Shown piece after piece: positions 6,680-13,442 of a stretch of DNA of 13,442 nt. The notes under the pieces are model-generated. The model was not told where the DNA came from. It searched no databases and worked only from the letters and a program-made list of their open reading frames with translations. Source of the stretch: Comamonadaceae bacterium (GTDB lineage Bacteria; Pseudomonadota; Gammaproteobacteria; Burkholderiales; Burkholderiaceae_C). Position 1 is the stretch's first letter; every line of letters starts with the position of its first letter. A program made the translations under genes and the position numbers. The stretch spans positions 1 through 13,442 of the forward strand of contig CANHKH010000048.1 in assembly GCA_947460165.1 (NCBI GenBank), written 5' to 3'.

Positions 6680-7306
6680 TCATAGCCCGAAGAATTCCCA
6701 AGCCTGGCGCACCTGTGCGGCCAGCTGATCCAGATGGATGCTTTGGTTGTAAATGCAGACATCGGCAGCGGCCAAACGTTGGGGGCGGCTGGCTTGGTTG
6801 GCCAGCACTTTCTCCACCGCCTCTTGGCTCCAGCCGCTGCGCTGCATGACCCGGCTGATTTGCAAGGCCTCCTGGCAGTCGACCACCAGCACCGCATCCA
6901 CGCGGGGCCGCCAGCGGCCAGACTCGACCAGCAAGGGCACATCAAACACCACGCAGGGCGCACCGGCCTGCAGGGCTTGGGCTGTTTGACGCTCGGTGTC
7001 TTGGGCCACCAGGGGATGAATGATGGCTTCGAGCCGGCCACGGGCGCCCGGATCGCTGAACACCAGCTGGCGCATGGCATCGCGGTCCAAGGCGCCGTCC
7101 GTGCCCACAAAGCGTGGGCCAAAGACCTGCGCAATGGCGGGCATGGCCGCGCCGCCCGGCAGGGTCAGACGGCGCGAGATGGCGTCGGCGTCCACCACCG
7201 CCGCGCCCAAGCGGGCCAGCATGGCAGCCACGGTGCTTTTCCCGCTGCCAATGCCGCCAGTCAAGCCCAGGCGCAGGGAAGAAGAATGCAAATGCATGTT
7301 TTTCAT
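6680..7306 (-). CDS. coaE: dephospho-CoA kinase
   Basis: CoaE phosphorylates the 3'-hydroxyl of the dephospho-CoA ribose with ATP, the last step of coenzyme A synthesis. The 208-residue product fits the family length of about 200. The P-loop LGLTGGIGSGKST ends at residue 25. DADAISR (substrate site), IIHPLV and VFDVPLLVESG follow in the normal order. The ATG at 7306 overlaps the prepilin peptidase stop as ATGA. A second ATG at 7297 would remove three residues and is possible. The frame is open upstream into the peptidase gene, which is a shadow. Placement directly after the pilus peptidase gene is common in proteobacteria. It is 44 bases upstream of zapD. Confidence 0.95.
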   Translation of the reverse strand: MKNMHLHSSSLRLGLTGGIGSGKSTVAAMLARLGAAVVDADAISRRLTLPGGAAMPAIAQVFGPRFVGTDGALDRDAMRQLVFSDPGARGRLEAIIHPLVAQDTERQTAQALQAGAPCVVFDVPLLVESGRWRPRVDAVLVVDCQEALQISRVMQRSGWSQEAVEKVLANQASRPQRLAAADVCIYNQSIHLDQLAAQVRQAWEFFGL

Positions 7307-8196
7307 TGAACAGCAGGCCACCAAGCCTGGGGGCCGAGCAGCAGGGCCAACAGGCCAGCTGCCGCCAGGTAAGGACCAAAGGGCATGGGCTGGCCGGCCT
7401 GCATGCGGCCAGCAAACCGCAGACCCAGCCCCACCACGGCGCCCGACAAAGACGCCAGCATCACCAAAAACAGCAAGGCTGGCCAGCCGAGCCAAGCGCC
7501 CAAGGCCGCCAAGAGTTTGAAGTCACCATGGCCCATGCCCTCCTTGCCGGTGGCGAGTTTAAACAGCTGGTACACCGTCCACAGGCTGAGGTAGCCCCCC
7601 ACCGCCCCCCACAGCGAGGCCTGCAACGGGACCCACGGGTTCCAGCCCAGCGCCGAACACACCAGGCCCGCCCACAGCAGGGGCAAAGTGAGGTCGTCGG
7701 GCAGATACTGGGTGTCCCAGTCAATCAGGGCCAGCGACAACAGGGCCGCAGAAAATCCGCACCACATCCAGCCGGTGGGCGTCAAACCCCAACGCCACAG
7801 ACACCAAGCAAAGAGCGCCGCCGTGCTGATTTCCACCGCCGGGTATCGCCAAGAGATGCGCTGCCCACAGGCCGAGCAGCGCCCGCGCAAGCCGACAAAA
7901 CTGAGCACGGGTATGTTTTCGTACCAGCGCAGCGCATGGCCGCAGGCCGGACAGGCCGAGCCTGGCCTGGCCAGGTTGTAGGTGGCTGCCTCGTGCGGGC
8001 TCGGTAAGGGCAAGGCTGTCGCGTCTGCGCCGCCCTGCTGGGCCTGCCAGTCGGCCATGTCGCGCGCCCATTGCGACTCCAACATGCGGGGCAGGCGGTG
8101 GACGAGCACGTTCAAAAAACTGCCCACCATCAGCCCCACCAGCGCACCGACAAGCGCAGCCCACAGGGTGCCCGTCAACAGCGTGCTGGCCTGCAT
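7303..8196 (-). CDS. pilD: type IV prepilin peptidase / N-methyltransferase
   Basis: PilD is an inner-membrane aspartic protease that removes the leader of type IV prepilins and methylates the new N-terminus. The 297-residue polytopic protein starts with GALVGLMVGSFLNVLVHRLP. A cytoplasmic zinc-binding loop has CPAC (Cys82, Cys85) and CSAC (Cys107, Cys110). The catalytic aspartates are probably Asp161 in LIDWDTQYLPDDLTLP and Asp225 in GMGHGDFKLLAALGAW (the GxGD motif). FGPYLA is near the C-terminus. All expected elements are intact. The start ATG shares one base with the pilC stop (TGATG), and the stop overlaps coaE (ATGA). It may also process type II secretion pseudopilins, if the organism has them. 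Confidence 0.96.
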   Translation of the reverse strand: MQASTLLTGTLWAALVGALVGLMVGSFLNVLVHRLPRMLESQWARDMADWQAQQGGADATALPLPSPHEAATYNLARPGSACPACGHALRWYENIPVLSFVGLRGRCSACGQRISWRYPAVEISTAALFAWCLWRWGLTPTGWMWCGFSAALLSLALIDWDTQYLPDDLTLPLLWAGLVCSALGWNPWVPLQASLWGAVGGYLSLWTVYQLFKLATGKEGMGHGDFKLLAALGAWLGWPALLFLVMLASLSGAVVGLGLRFAGRMQAGQPMPFGPYLAAAGLLALLLGPQAWWPAVQ

Positions 8197-9417
8197 CAGG
8201 TGATCTGCCCCATCTGAAAGATGGGCAAATAAAGCGCGATCACCAGCGCGCCAACGACCAGGCCAAGAAAAACGATGATGACCGGCTCCAACAGGCTGGA
8301 CAGACCGGCCACGCGGTCATCCACCTCGCGCTCATGCGACTGCGCCACCTTGGCCAGCAGCTGGTCCAGGGCGCCAGACTCTTCTCCCACGGCGCACATT
8401 TGCAGCACCATGGGGGAAAAAAGGTGGACCCCAGCCATGGCCGCCTGCAAGCTGCTGCCACGCGCGAGCTCATCGCGCAACTGGGCACAGGCATCGGCAT
8501 ACACAAAAAACCCCGCCGCTCCCCTGGCCGAGGCCATGGCATCGACCAAGGGCAGCCCGGCCGCCAGCAGGCCAGACAAGGTGCGGCTCCAGCGCGCCAC
8601 AGCGGCTTGGTGCATGAGCGGGCCCCACACGGGAACACGAAACATCAGCGCCTCGGCGCGTCGGCGCAGCCACTCGCGTCGCCGCCATTGGTGCAGCGCC
8701 CCCGCGGCCAAAGCCAAGCCGGCCAGCAGCCACCACACACCGTGCGAGACCAGGCCCCGGCTCAAGGCCAGCACCCACTGCGTGGGCACAGGCAGCTCGG
8801 CGCCAAAGGAAGCAAACACGCTCTCAAAAGAAGGCACCACCGCCACCATGACCAGGACCACCACCAGCACCGCCACGGCCAGCACCACAGCGGGGTACAT
8901 CAAGGCCGAGCGCACCTTGGACTGCAGGGCCAAGGTTTTTTCCAGGTCATGGGCCAGCCGCTCCAATAAAACATCAAGCTGGCCCGAGGCCTCCCCCGCC
9001 TCCACCATGTGGGCGTAAAGCGGTGAAAACACCTGTGGCTGTTTGCGCAAAGCCGCACTCAAGGACAGACCGGCCTCCAAATCGGTCAGCAGCTTGCTGA
9101 TCAATGCCCGCAAGCCTTCATGCGCGCTTGACTGGCGCATGACTTTCAAGCACTGCAGCAGCGCCATGCCGGCGCCCAGCAAGGTCGCCAACTGGCGGGT
9201 GAATGGCGCCACGTCCTTGGGCCGCACGGGGGGGTGCTGCGAAATGACCGGGCGCACGGCCACGGGCTTGAGCCCTTGGCGGCGCAACCATGCGCGCACC
9301 TGGTTGTCGCCACGGGCCTCGGTCTGCCCATGCACCAAGCTGCCGTCGGCGCGCCTGGCTGTCCAAGCGTAAGGGCGCAGCCCCGTGGGTGTGCGAGCCA
9401 AGCCCCACGGCGCCAGT

Positions 9418-10698
<1,281 letters not shown>

Positions 10699-10703
10699 GG
10701 TGA

Positions 10704-10709
10704 CCTTCC
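10704..10709 (-). promoter_or_regulatory. ribosome-binding site that fixes the pilB start
   Basis: GGAAGG read on the minus strand lies five bases before the ATG at 10698. It is one of the clearest Shine-Dalgarno sequences in the window and supports the short 426-residue form over the longer open frame starting at 10761. Confidence 0.8.
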
Positions 10710-10732
10710 AAAAGAGGAGTAACTCAGGGACC

Positions 10733-10761
10733 AGTCTAAAAACCCCCTGGCGTCTGCTCAA
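10733..10761 (-). promoter_or_regulatory. candidate sigma70-type promoter for pilB
   Basis: On the minus strand TTGAGC (10761-10756) and TAGACT (10738-10733) are separated by exactly 17 bases, and an A/T-rich run lies upstream of the -35. Transcription would begin near 10726, giving a leader of about 28 bases that includes the GGAAGG site. No sigma54-type GG/GC element was seen. Confidence 0.5.
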
Positions 10762-10819
10762 TGGAGTTCACAAAAAATTTAAATGTCAGTGCATGAACCC
10801 AAGAATGAATCAGAAAGTG

Positions 10820-10845
10820 AAAAAGCCCGCAAAAGCGGGCTTTTT
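10820..10845. terminator. bidirectional intrinsic terminator between the H-NS gene and pilB
   Basis: AAAAAGCCCGC (10820-10830), loop AAAA and GCGGGCTTTTT (10835-10845) form a perfect 11-pair hairpin with a T-run on both strands. It lies about 40 bases after the H-NS-family stop codon, so it ends that minus-strand transcript and isolates pilB. It would also stop plus-strand transcription. A smaller inverted repeat, ATGGCC...GGCCAT, is adjacent at 10849-10866. Confidence 0.92.
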
Positions 10846-10885
10846 GGAATGGCCGTCATGGGCCATCAGTGGCCTACAGCACAAA

Positions 10886-11188
10886 TCAAGCTTGGATCAA
10901 ATAGTCTTCTTTGTTTTTGCCTGCCAGCCATTTGGGCGCCAGACCACGGCCACTCCAGGTTTTGCCGCTCAGTGGGTCACGGTATTTGGCAGCGACTTTG
11001 CTGCCCGCTTTTTTACCGGCAGACTTGGGTCCACGGCTGCTGGGGAAGATGTCGTTGGCAGTCAACTGATACTCATCAACAATGCTGCGAACCTTGGCAA
11101 TCGCTTGCGCAACTTCTTGTTGACGCACCTCTGACACCTGACTTTGCAGAGATTCGATTTGCGAGAGAAGGTCTTTTAATGTGGCCAT
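10886..11188 (-). CDS. H-NS family nucleoid-associated protein
   Basis: This 100-residue protein has the two-part H-NS layout. The N-terminal coiled-coil oligomerisation region covers about residues 1-45 (LKDLLSQIESLQSQVSEVRQ). A lysine/glycine-rich linker (PKSAGKKAGSK) follows, then the C-terminal DNA-binding domain AAKYRDPLSGKTWSGRGLAP at about 66-85 with the core loop GRG. The short domain order is typical of Burkholderiales H-NS/BpH3-like proteins, which silence AT-rich DNA. The ATG at 11188 is preferred, with AAAAGG five bases upstream. A GTG at 11194 overlaps this ribosome site and is unlikely. A TATACT -10 lies upstream, and the strong terminator at 10820-10845 follows, so it is probably monocistronic. 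Paralogues in the genome cannot be judged here. Confidence 0.95.
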   Translation of the reverse strand: MATLKDLLSQIESLQSQVSEVRQQEVAQAIAKVRSIVDEYQLTANDIFPSSRGPKSAGKKAGSKVAAKYRDPLSGKTWSGRGLAPKWLAGKNKEDYLIQA

Positions 11189-11193
11189 GATCA

Positions 11194-11199
11194 CCTTTT
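11194..11199 (-). promoter_or_regulatory. ribosome-binding site that fixes the H-NS-family gene start
   Basis: AAAAGG on the minus strand ends five bases before the ATG at 11188. It overlaps the alternative GTG at 11194-11192 and argues for the ATG start. Confidence 0.7.
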
Positions 11200-11215
11200 A
11201 TGTTAAAAAGGAAGA

Positions 11216-11221
11216 AGTATA
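11216..11221 (-). promoter_or_regulatory. candidate -10 element for the H-NS-family gene
   Basis: TATACT on the minus strand (five of six consensus bases) would start transcription about 20 bases before the ATG. No good -35 is found at 16-18 bases spacing; the upstream DNA (11222-11290) is A/T-rich, as expected for a self-regulated H-NS gene. Confidence 0.4.
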
Positions 11222-11567
11222 GCTTTGTTTTTTGGGCGGCTGATTATTTTTTGGCTCATCATTAACTTCAATCTCTTTATTCATGGCCAAAACAAAGAGT
11301 TATGCAGCGCCCTGCCAAACCATGGTCCAGGTCTGTTTTAAAGCGGTCAAAGTTTCTGTCATACACCAGCTTGGTCTATGAATCGCCCAGGCCGCCGCAT
11401 GCTCAAAATAATCACCATGGTGATCTCGCCCTCCAAGCATAAAAATAGGCCTCTCCTTCACTTCGCAGCTTGAACTTGCAGGGCCTGTGGGCCGTGGCCA
11501 GCACCACTTTTTGTACATCGACACCCGCCTTGGCAGAGTCAGGGCAAAAAGATAGGGCACCGGTAAA

Positions 11568-11587
11568 GACAAGGCCCGACAAGGCCC
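11568..11587 (+). repeat. tandem 10-bp direct repeat
   Basis: GACAAGGCCC occurs twice in a row (11568-11577 and 11578-11587), about 90 bases upstream of the CYTH-CHAD ATG. It could be chance in GC-rich DNA or a protein-binding site. Confidence 0.6.
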
Positions 11588-11615
11588 TGAGGCGTCAGGC
11601 ACCAATGCCACTGCC

Positions 11616-11644
11616 TTGTCAGACTCAAGCTGCCAGGGTAAGGT
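11616..11644 (+). promoter_or_regulatory. weak candidate promoter for the CYTH-CHAD gene
   Basis: TTGTCA (11616-11621; five of six -35 bases) and TAAGGT (11639-11644; three of six -10 bases, including the key first, second and last) are 17 bases apart. Transcription would begin near 11651, leaving a leader of about 28 bases. Confidence 0.3.
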
Positions 11645-11678
11645 GGGTGCCGCCCAACCCACAAAGCCCAAGGCCGCC

Positions 11679-13229
11679 ATGCCAGAGCAAGAGTTGAAGT
11701 TCTATGTGCCTGAGAGCTCGCGCGCCAAACTTGAGCAAGCCTTGCGACGTGGTGCGGTCACGCAGACCCGACTCAGGGCGATTTATTTCGATACCCCATC
11801 GCGGGAATTGGCAAGGCAGCACATAGCGCTTCGTTTGCGGCTTGAAGGCCAGCAATGGGTACAGACGTTCAAAATGCCGGGGGACACGCTGATCTCAAGG
11901 CTGGAGTTCAACCACCAGCGCAGCGGCCCTGAGCTCGACCTGAGCGTGTACCAAGGCACCCAGGCCGCCATGGTGCTAGAGCGCCTGTCTCAGCCCTTGC
12001 TGATGCGCTACGAAACACGGGTGCTGCGCACGCTCAGGCGGCAGCGTGTGCCCGGCGGTGTGGTGGAAATCGCCCTCGATCAGGGCTGTATCCAGGCGGG
12101 CGAGCTGCAACTGCCTGTGCAGGAGTTGGAAGTCGAGCTCAAACAAGGCCGCTTGACCGCGCTGCTGGACGCAGGCAAAAAATGGCAGCACCCACATGCA
12201 TTGATTCTGGACCTGCGCAGCAAATCCGAACGCGGGGATCAACTGGCCACGCTGGCGCAAAAGCTCCAATCCCAGGAAGTTCAAGCCGAGGATGCGCGGC
12301 CCGAGGTGGCTCAAGCCGCGGTGGCCGCCTTCTGGCAGCCGCATCTGTCGCAGCCCCTGGTGCTCAGGCCTGAGATGACGGCCCAAGAAGCTTTGGCCAC
12401 GGTCATGGCCGCGTGCATGGAACAAATCACCAGAAACGCAGCACTGCTGGCCGGGGTGGACGCTGGTGCGTCGCGCGAGCGCAAGACCACCGAACATGTG
12501 CACCAACTCAGGGTGGGCATCAGGCGGCTGCGCTCTGCCTGGTCTTTGTTCAAGGGCCTGTGCGAATTGCCCGAGCAGACAGCCATGCAGTCGCTCAAAG
12601 AGCTCTTTGGCCAACTCGGCAGCAGCCGGGATGAGGACGTCCTGCTGCAAAGCTTGTGGCCCAAGCTGCAGGCCGCCGGGCAGCCGCCGCTGAAGCTAGA
12701 CGCCGAACTCCCCCCAGAGCAGCCCGAATTGCTGGTCCGCAGCCCGCGCTTTCAGGCCTGGCAGTTGGACATGCTCAGCTTCATCCACCAGCCCCCGCTC
12801 AAGCTGGGGTCAGCCCAGCCCCCACTGGAGCCCAAGCGGAGCAGCCTGAAAAAGGTGTTGCGGCTCAAACTGCAGGGGTGGCATCGGCAAGTCCTCCACC
12901 AGGGCCTGCGTTTTGAGACCCTGCTGATGGACGACCGACATGTTCTGCGCAAGCGCGTCAAACGCCTTCGCTACGCCCTGCAATTTGCCGATGCTTTGCT
13001 GCCGCGCAAAAAAATCAAACCCTATCTCAAGCAATTGGCTCGTTTGCAAGAGGTGTTGGGCCAGATGAATGACTTGGTGGTGGCCCGCCACCGTTTTGAG
13101 GCCATGCGGCAGTCACAAGCTGGCGCCTGGTTTGCCTGCGGATGGATCAGCGCAGAGTTGAAGACTCTGGACGCGACCATCAGGTCTGGCTTTGGACAAT
13201 TGGCCCACACAGACCACTGCTGGCGATGA
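11679..13229 (+). CDS. CYTH and CHAD domain protein, putative inorganic triphosphatase
   Basis: The 516-residue product has an N-terminal CYTH tunnel-fold domain (about 1-205) and a C-terminal helical CHAD domain (about 235-505). CYTH enzymes hydrolyse triphosphate, with metals held by acidic residues. The ExExK signature is at Glu3-Glu5-Lys7 (MPEQELKFYVP). YFDTPSREL, IALRLRLEG, TFKMPG, SRLEFN, VVEIALDQG and ELEVELKQG follow in family order, so the site looks complete. CHAD binds polyphosphate; its histidine motif is HVHQLRVGIRRLRSAW, with a later RKRVKRLRYALQFAD. The domain order equals E. coli YgiF. The ATG at 11679 places ExExK at the extreme N-terminus as expected; an upstream TTG at 11616 is unlikely. 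It faces away from the H-NS-family gene and is convergent with the gene at the right edge. Confidence 0.93.
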   Translation: MPEQELKFYVPESSRAKLEQALRRGAVTQTRLRAIYFDTPSRELARQHIALRLRLEGQQWVQTFKMPGDTLISRLEFNHQRSGPELDLSVYQGTQAAMVLERLSQPLLMRYETRVLRTLRRQRVPGGVVEIALDQGCIQAGELQLPVQELEVELKQGRLTALLDAGKKWQHPHALILDLRSKSERGDQLATLAQKLQSQEVQAEDARPEVAQAAVAAFWQPHLSQPLVLRPEMTAQEALATVMAACMEQITRNAALLAGVDAGASRERKTTEHVHQLRVGIRRLRSAWSLFKGLCELPEQTAMQSLKELFGQLGSSRDEDVLLQSLWPKLQAAGQPPLKLDAELPPEQPELLVRSPRFQAWQLDMLSFIHQPPLKLGSAQPPLEPKRSSLKKVLRLKLQGWHRQVLHQGLRFETLLMDDRHVLRKRVKRLRYALQFADALLPRKKIKPYLKQLARLQEVLGQMNDLVVARHRFEAMRQSQAGAWFACGWISAELKTLDATIRSGFGQLAHTDHCWR

Positions 13230-13236
13230 GCAGACA

Positions 13237-13260
13237 CGGGCTGCGCCGTGGCGCAGCCCG
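13237..13260. terminator. strong hairpin between convergent genes, no T-tract
   Basis: CGGGCTGCGCC (13237-13247) and GGCGCAGCCCG (13250-13260) pair perfectly over 11 bases with a two-base loop (ten pairs with four bases is more realistic). It starts eight bases after the CYTH-CHAD stop. Neither strand has a T-run after it, so it is more likely a 3'-end protecting or Rho-associated structure than a classic intrinsic terminator. Confidence 0.55.
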
Positions 13261-13286
13261 GGTGCATGCAGGTTGACACATCGGGC

Positions 13287-13442
13287 TTAATCAGCGTCGC
13301 GGAGCTCGCCAGCTTGCAGCGTTTCGTCCAAGTCCTGAGTTTCCATGGCTGCCACTTCAGCGTATTGGCTGCCATGGAGTTGATGGCCATAGGCCCTATG
13401 GGCATGGCGCAGTGCGGCCTCATCATCGCCCTCATCGTCGGC
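13287..13442 (-). CDS. C-terminal end of an unidentified acidic protein (runs off right edge)
   Basis: An open frame enters from the right edge and ends with TAA at 13287-13289, leaving 51 codons. The visible part begins with an acidic stretch (ADDEGDDEAAL). A histidine- and tyrosine-containing segment follows (RHAHRAYGHQLHGSQY), and then a second acidic tail (METQDLDETLQAGELRDAD). I do not recognise the family. The placement supports a gene: it is convergent with the CYTH-CHAD gene, and a strong hairpin lies between them. Codon use looks coding-like. The length of the missing part is unknown, and the frame could be a chance one. Confidence 0.45.
   Translation of the reverse strand, partial: ADDEGDDEAALRHAHRAYGHQLHGSQYAEVAAMETQDLDETLQAGELRDAD

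Larger units (their letters stand above)
11195..11678. other. gene-poor intergenic stretch between the H-NS-family and CYTH-CHAD genes
   Basis: About 480 bases hold no gene that I can support. The first 100 bases are A/T-rich and carry the H-NS-family gene promoter. The rest is GC-rich, with a tandem 10-base repeat (11568-11587), a small CCTGA/TCAGG hairpin (11586-11599) and a candidate promoter for the plus-strand gene. An open frame of 126 codons on the minus strand (11300-11680) starts back to back with the CYTH-CHAD ATG. Its protein has no recognisable domain and an odd tryptophan- and proline-rich composition, so I treat it as unproven. Confidence 0.5.

Noticed and set aside
5640..6728. 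A 362-codon open frame on the plus strand over yacG and zapD
   Set aside because: Both minus-strand genes carry clear family signatures (Cys4 zinc site; YEYPFNERIRTYLRLE). The plus-strand product looks like a reversed-codon artefact.
7114..8007. Long open frame on the plus strand over coaE and pilD
   Set aside because: It is Gln/Arg/Pro-rich with no domain, and lies opposite two well-identified genes.
10733..10800. Search for a sigma54 (PilR-type) promoter upstream of pilB
   Set aside because: No GG-N10-GC element of the expected form was found; a sigma70-like pair with 17-base spacing fits better.
11470..11697. A 75-codon plus-strand frame with a signal-peptide-like start upstream of the CYTH-CHAD gene
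   Set aside because: It begins with TTG without a ribosome site, overlaps the CYTH start in another frame, and its second half is a Pro/Arg-rich shadow composition.
13022..13435. A 137-codon minus-strand frame crossing the CYTH-CHAD 3' end and the hairpin
   Set aside because: It runs antisense through the CHAD domain and the convergent hairpin. The other minus-strand frame, ending at 13287, fits gene placement better.

Overview
The window is GC-rich chromosomal DNA from a betaproteobacterium, most likely a member of the Comamonadaceae (Burkholderiales). This rests on three things: the gene order, the protein signatures (a long DUF3683-type flavin oxidoreductase, a pilB-pilC-pilD-coaE-zapD-yacG block, and an H-NS protein of the short Burkholderiales type), and the strong GC bias at third codon positions. 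No transposase, integrase, phage gene, CRISPR array, tRNA or rRNA is visible, and nothing suggests recent transfer.

Layout. (1) Positions 1-1446, minus strand: the 5' part of a large FAD-linked oxidoreductase that runs off the left edge, preceded by a small three-helix membrane protein. (2) 1447-1591: an AT-rich divergent control region with a palindrome and a promoter-like sequence close to the hemA start. (3) 1592-5292, plus strand: hemA, prfA, prmC and grxD, which cover the first step of tetrapyrrole synthesis, release factor 1, its methyltransferase and a CGFS monothiol glutaredoxin. (4) 5293-10698, minus strand, read from right to left: pilB, pilC, prepilin peptidase (pilD), coaE, zapD, yacG and a small probably exported protein. 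The genes are packed, with start/stop overlaps from pilB through coaE. (5) 10820-11188: a bidirectional terminator and an H-NS-family nucleoid protein (minus). (6) 11195-11678: about 480 bases with no convincing gene. (7) 11679-13229, plus strand: a CYTH-CHAD protein (putative inorganic triphosphatase). (8) 13230-13442: a strong hairpin and the C-terminal end of an unidentified acidic protein on the minus strand that enters from the right edge.

How the genes relate. The hemA-prfA-prmC cluster joins glutamyl-tRNA use for heme with translation termination; PrmC methylates the GGQ glutamine of the adjacent PrfA. The minus-strand block joins type IV pilus assembly (PilB motor, PilC platform, PilD peptidase) with CoA synthesis (CoaE), FtsZ bundling (ZapD) and gyrase inhibition (YacG). 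The same kind of grouping is familiar from other proteobacteria.

Most of the window is ordinary core genome, and I see no clear undescribed system. The points most worth a second look are a PilB without its usual N-terminal domain, the possibility of leaderless hemA transcription beside an unusual palindrome, a hairpin plus U-tract between hemA and prfA, and the uncharacterised small proteins and the gene-free stretch upstream of the CYTH-CHAD gene.
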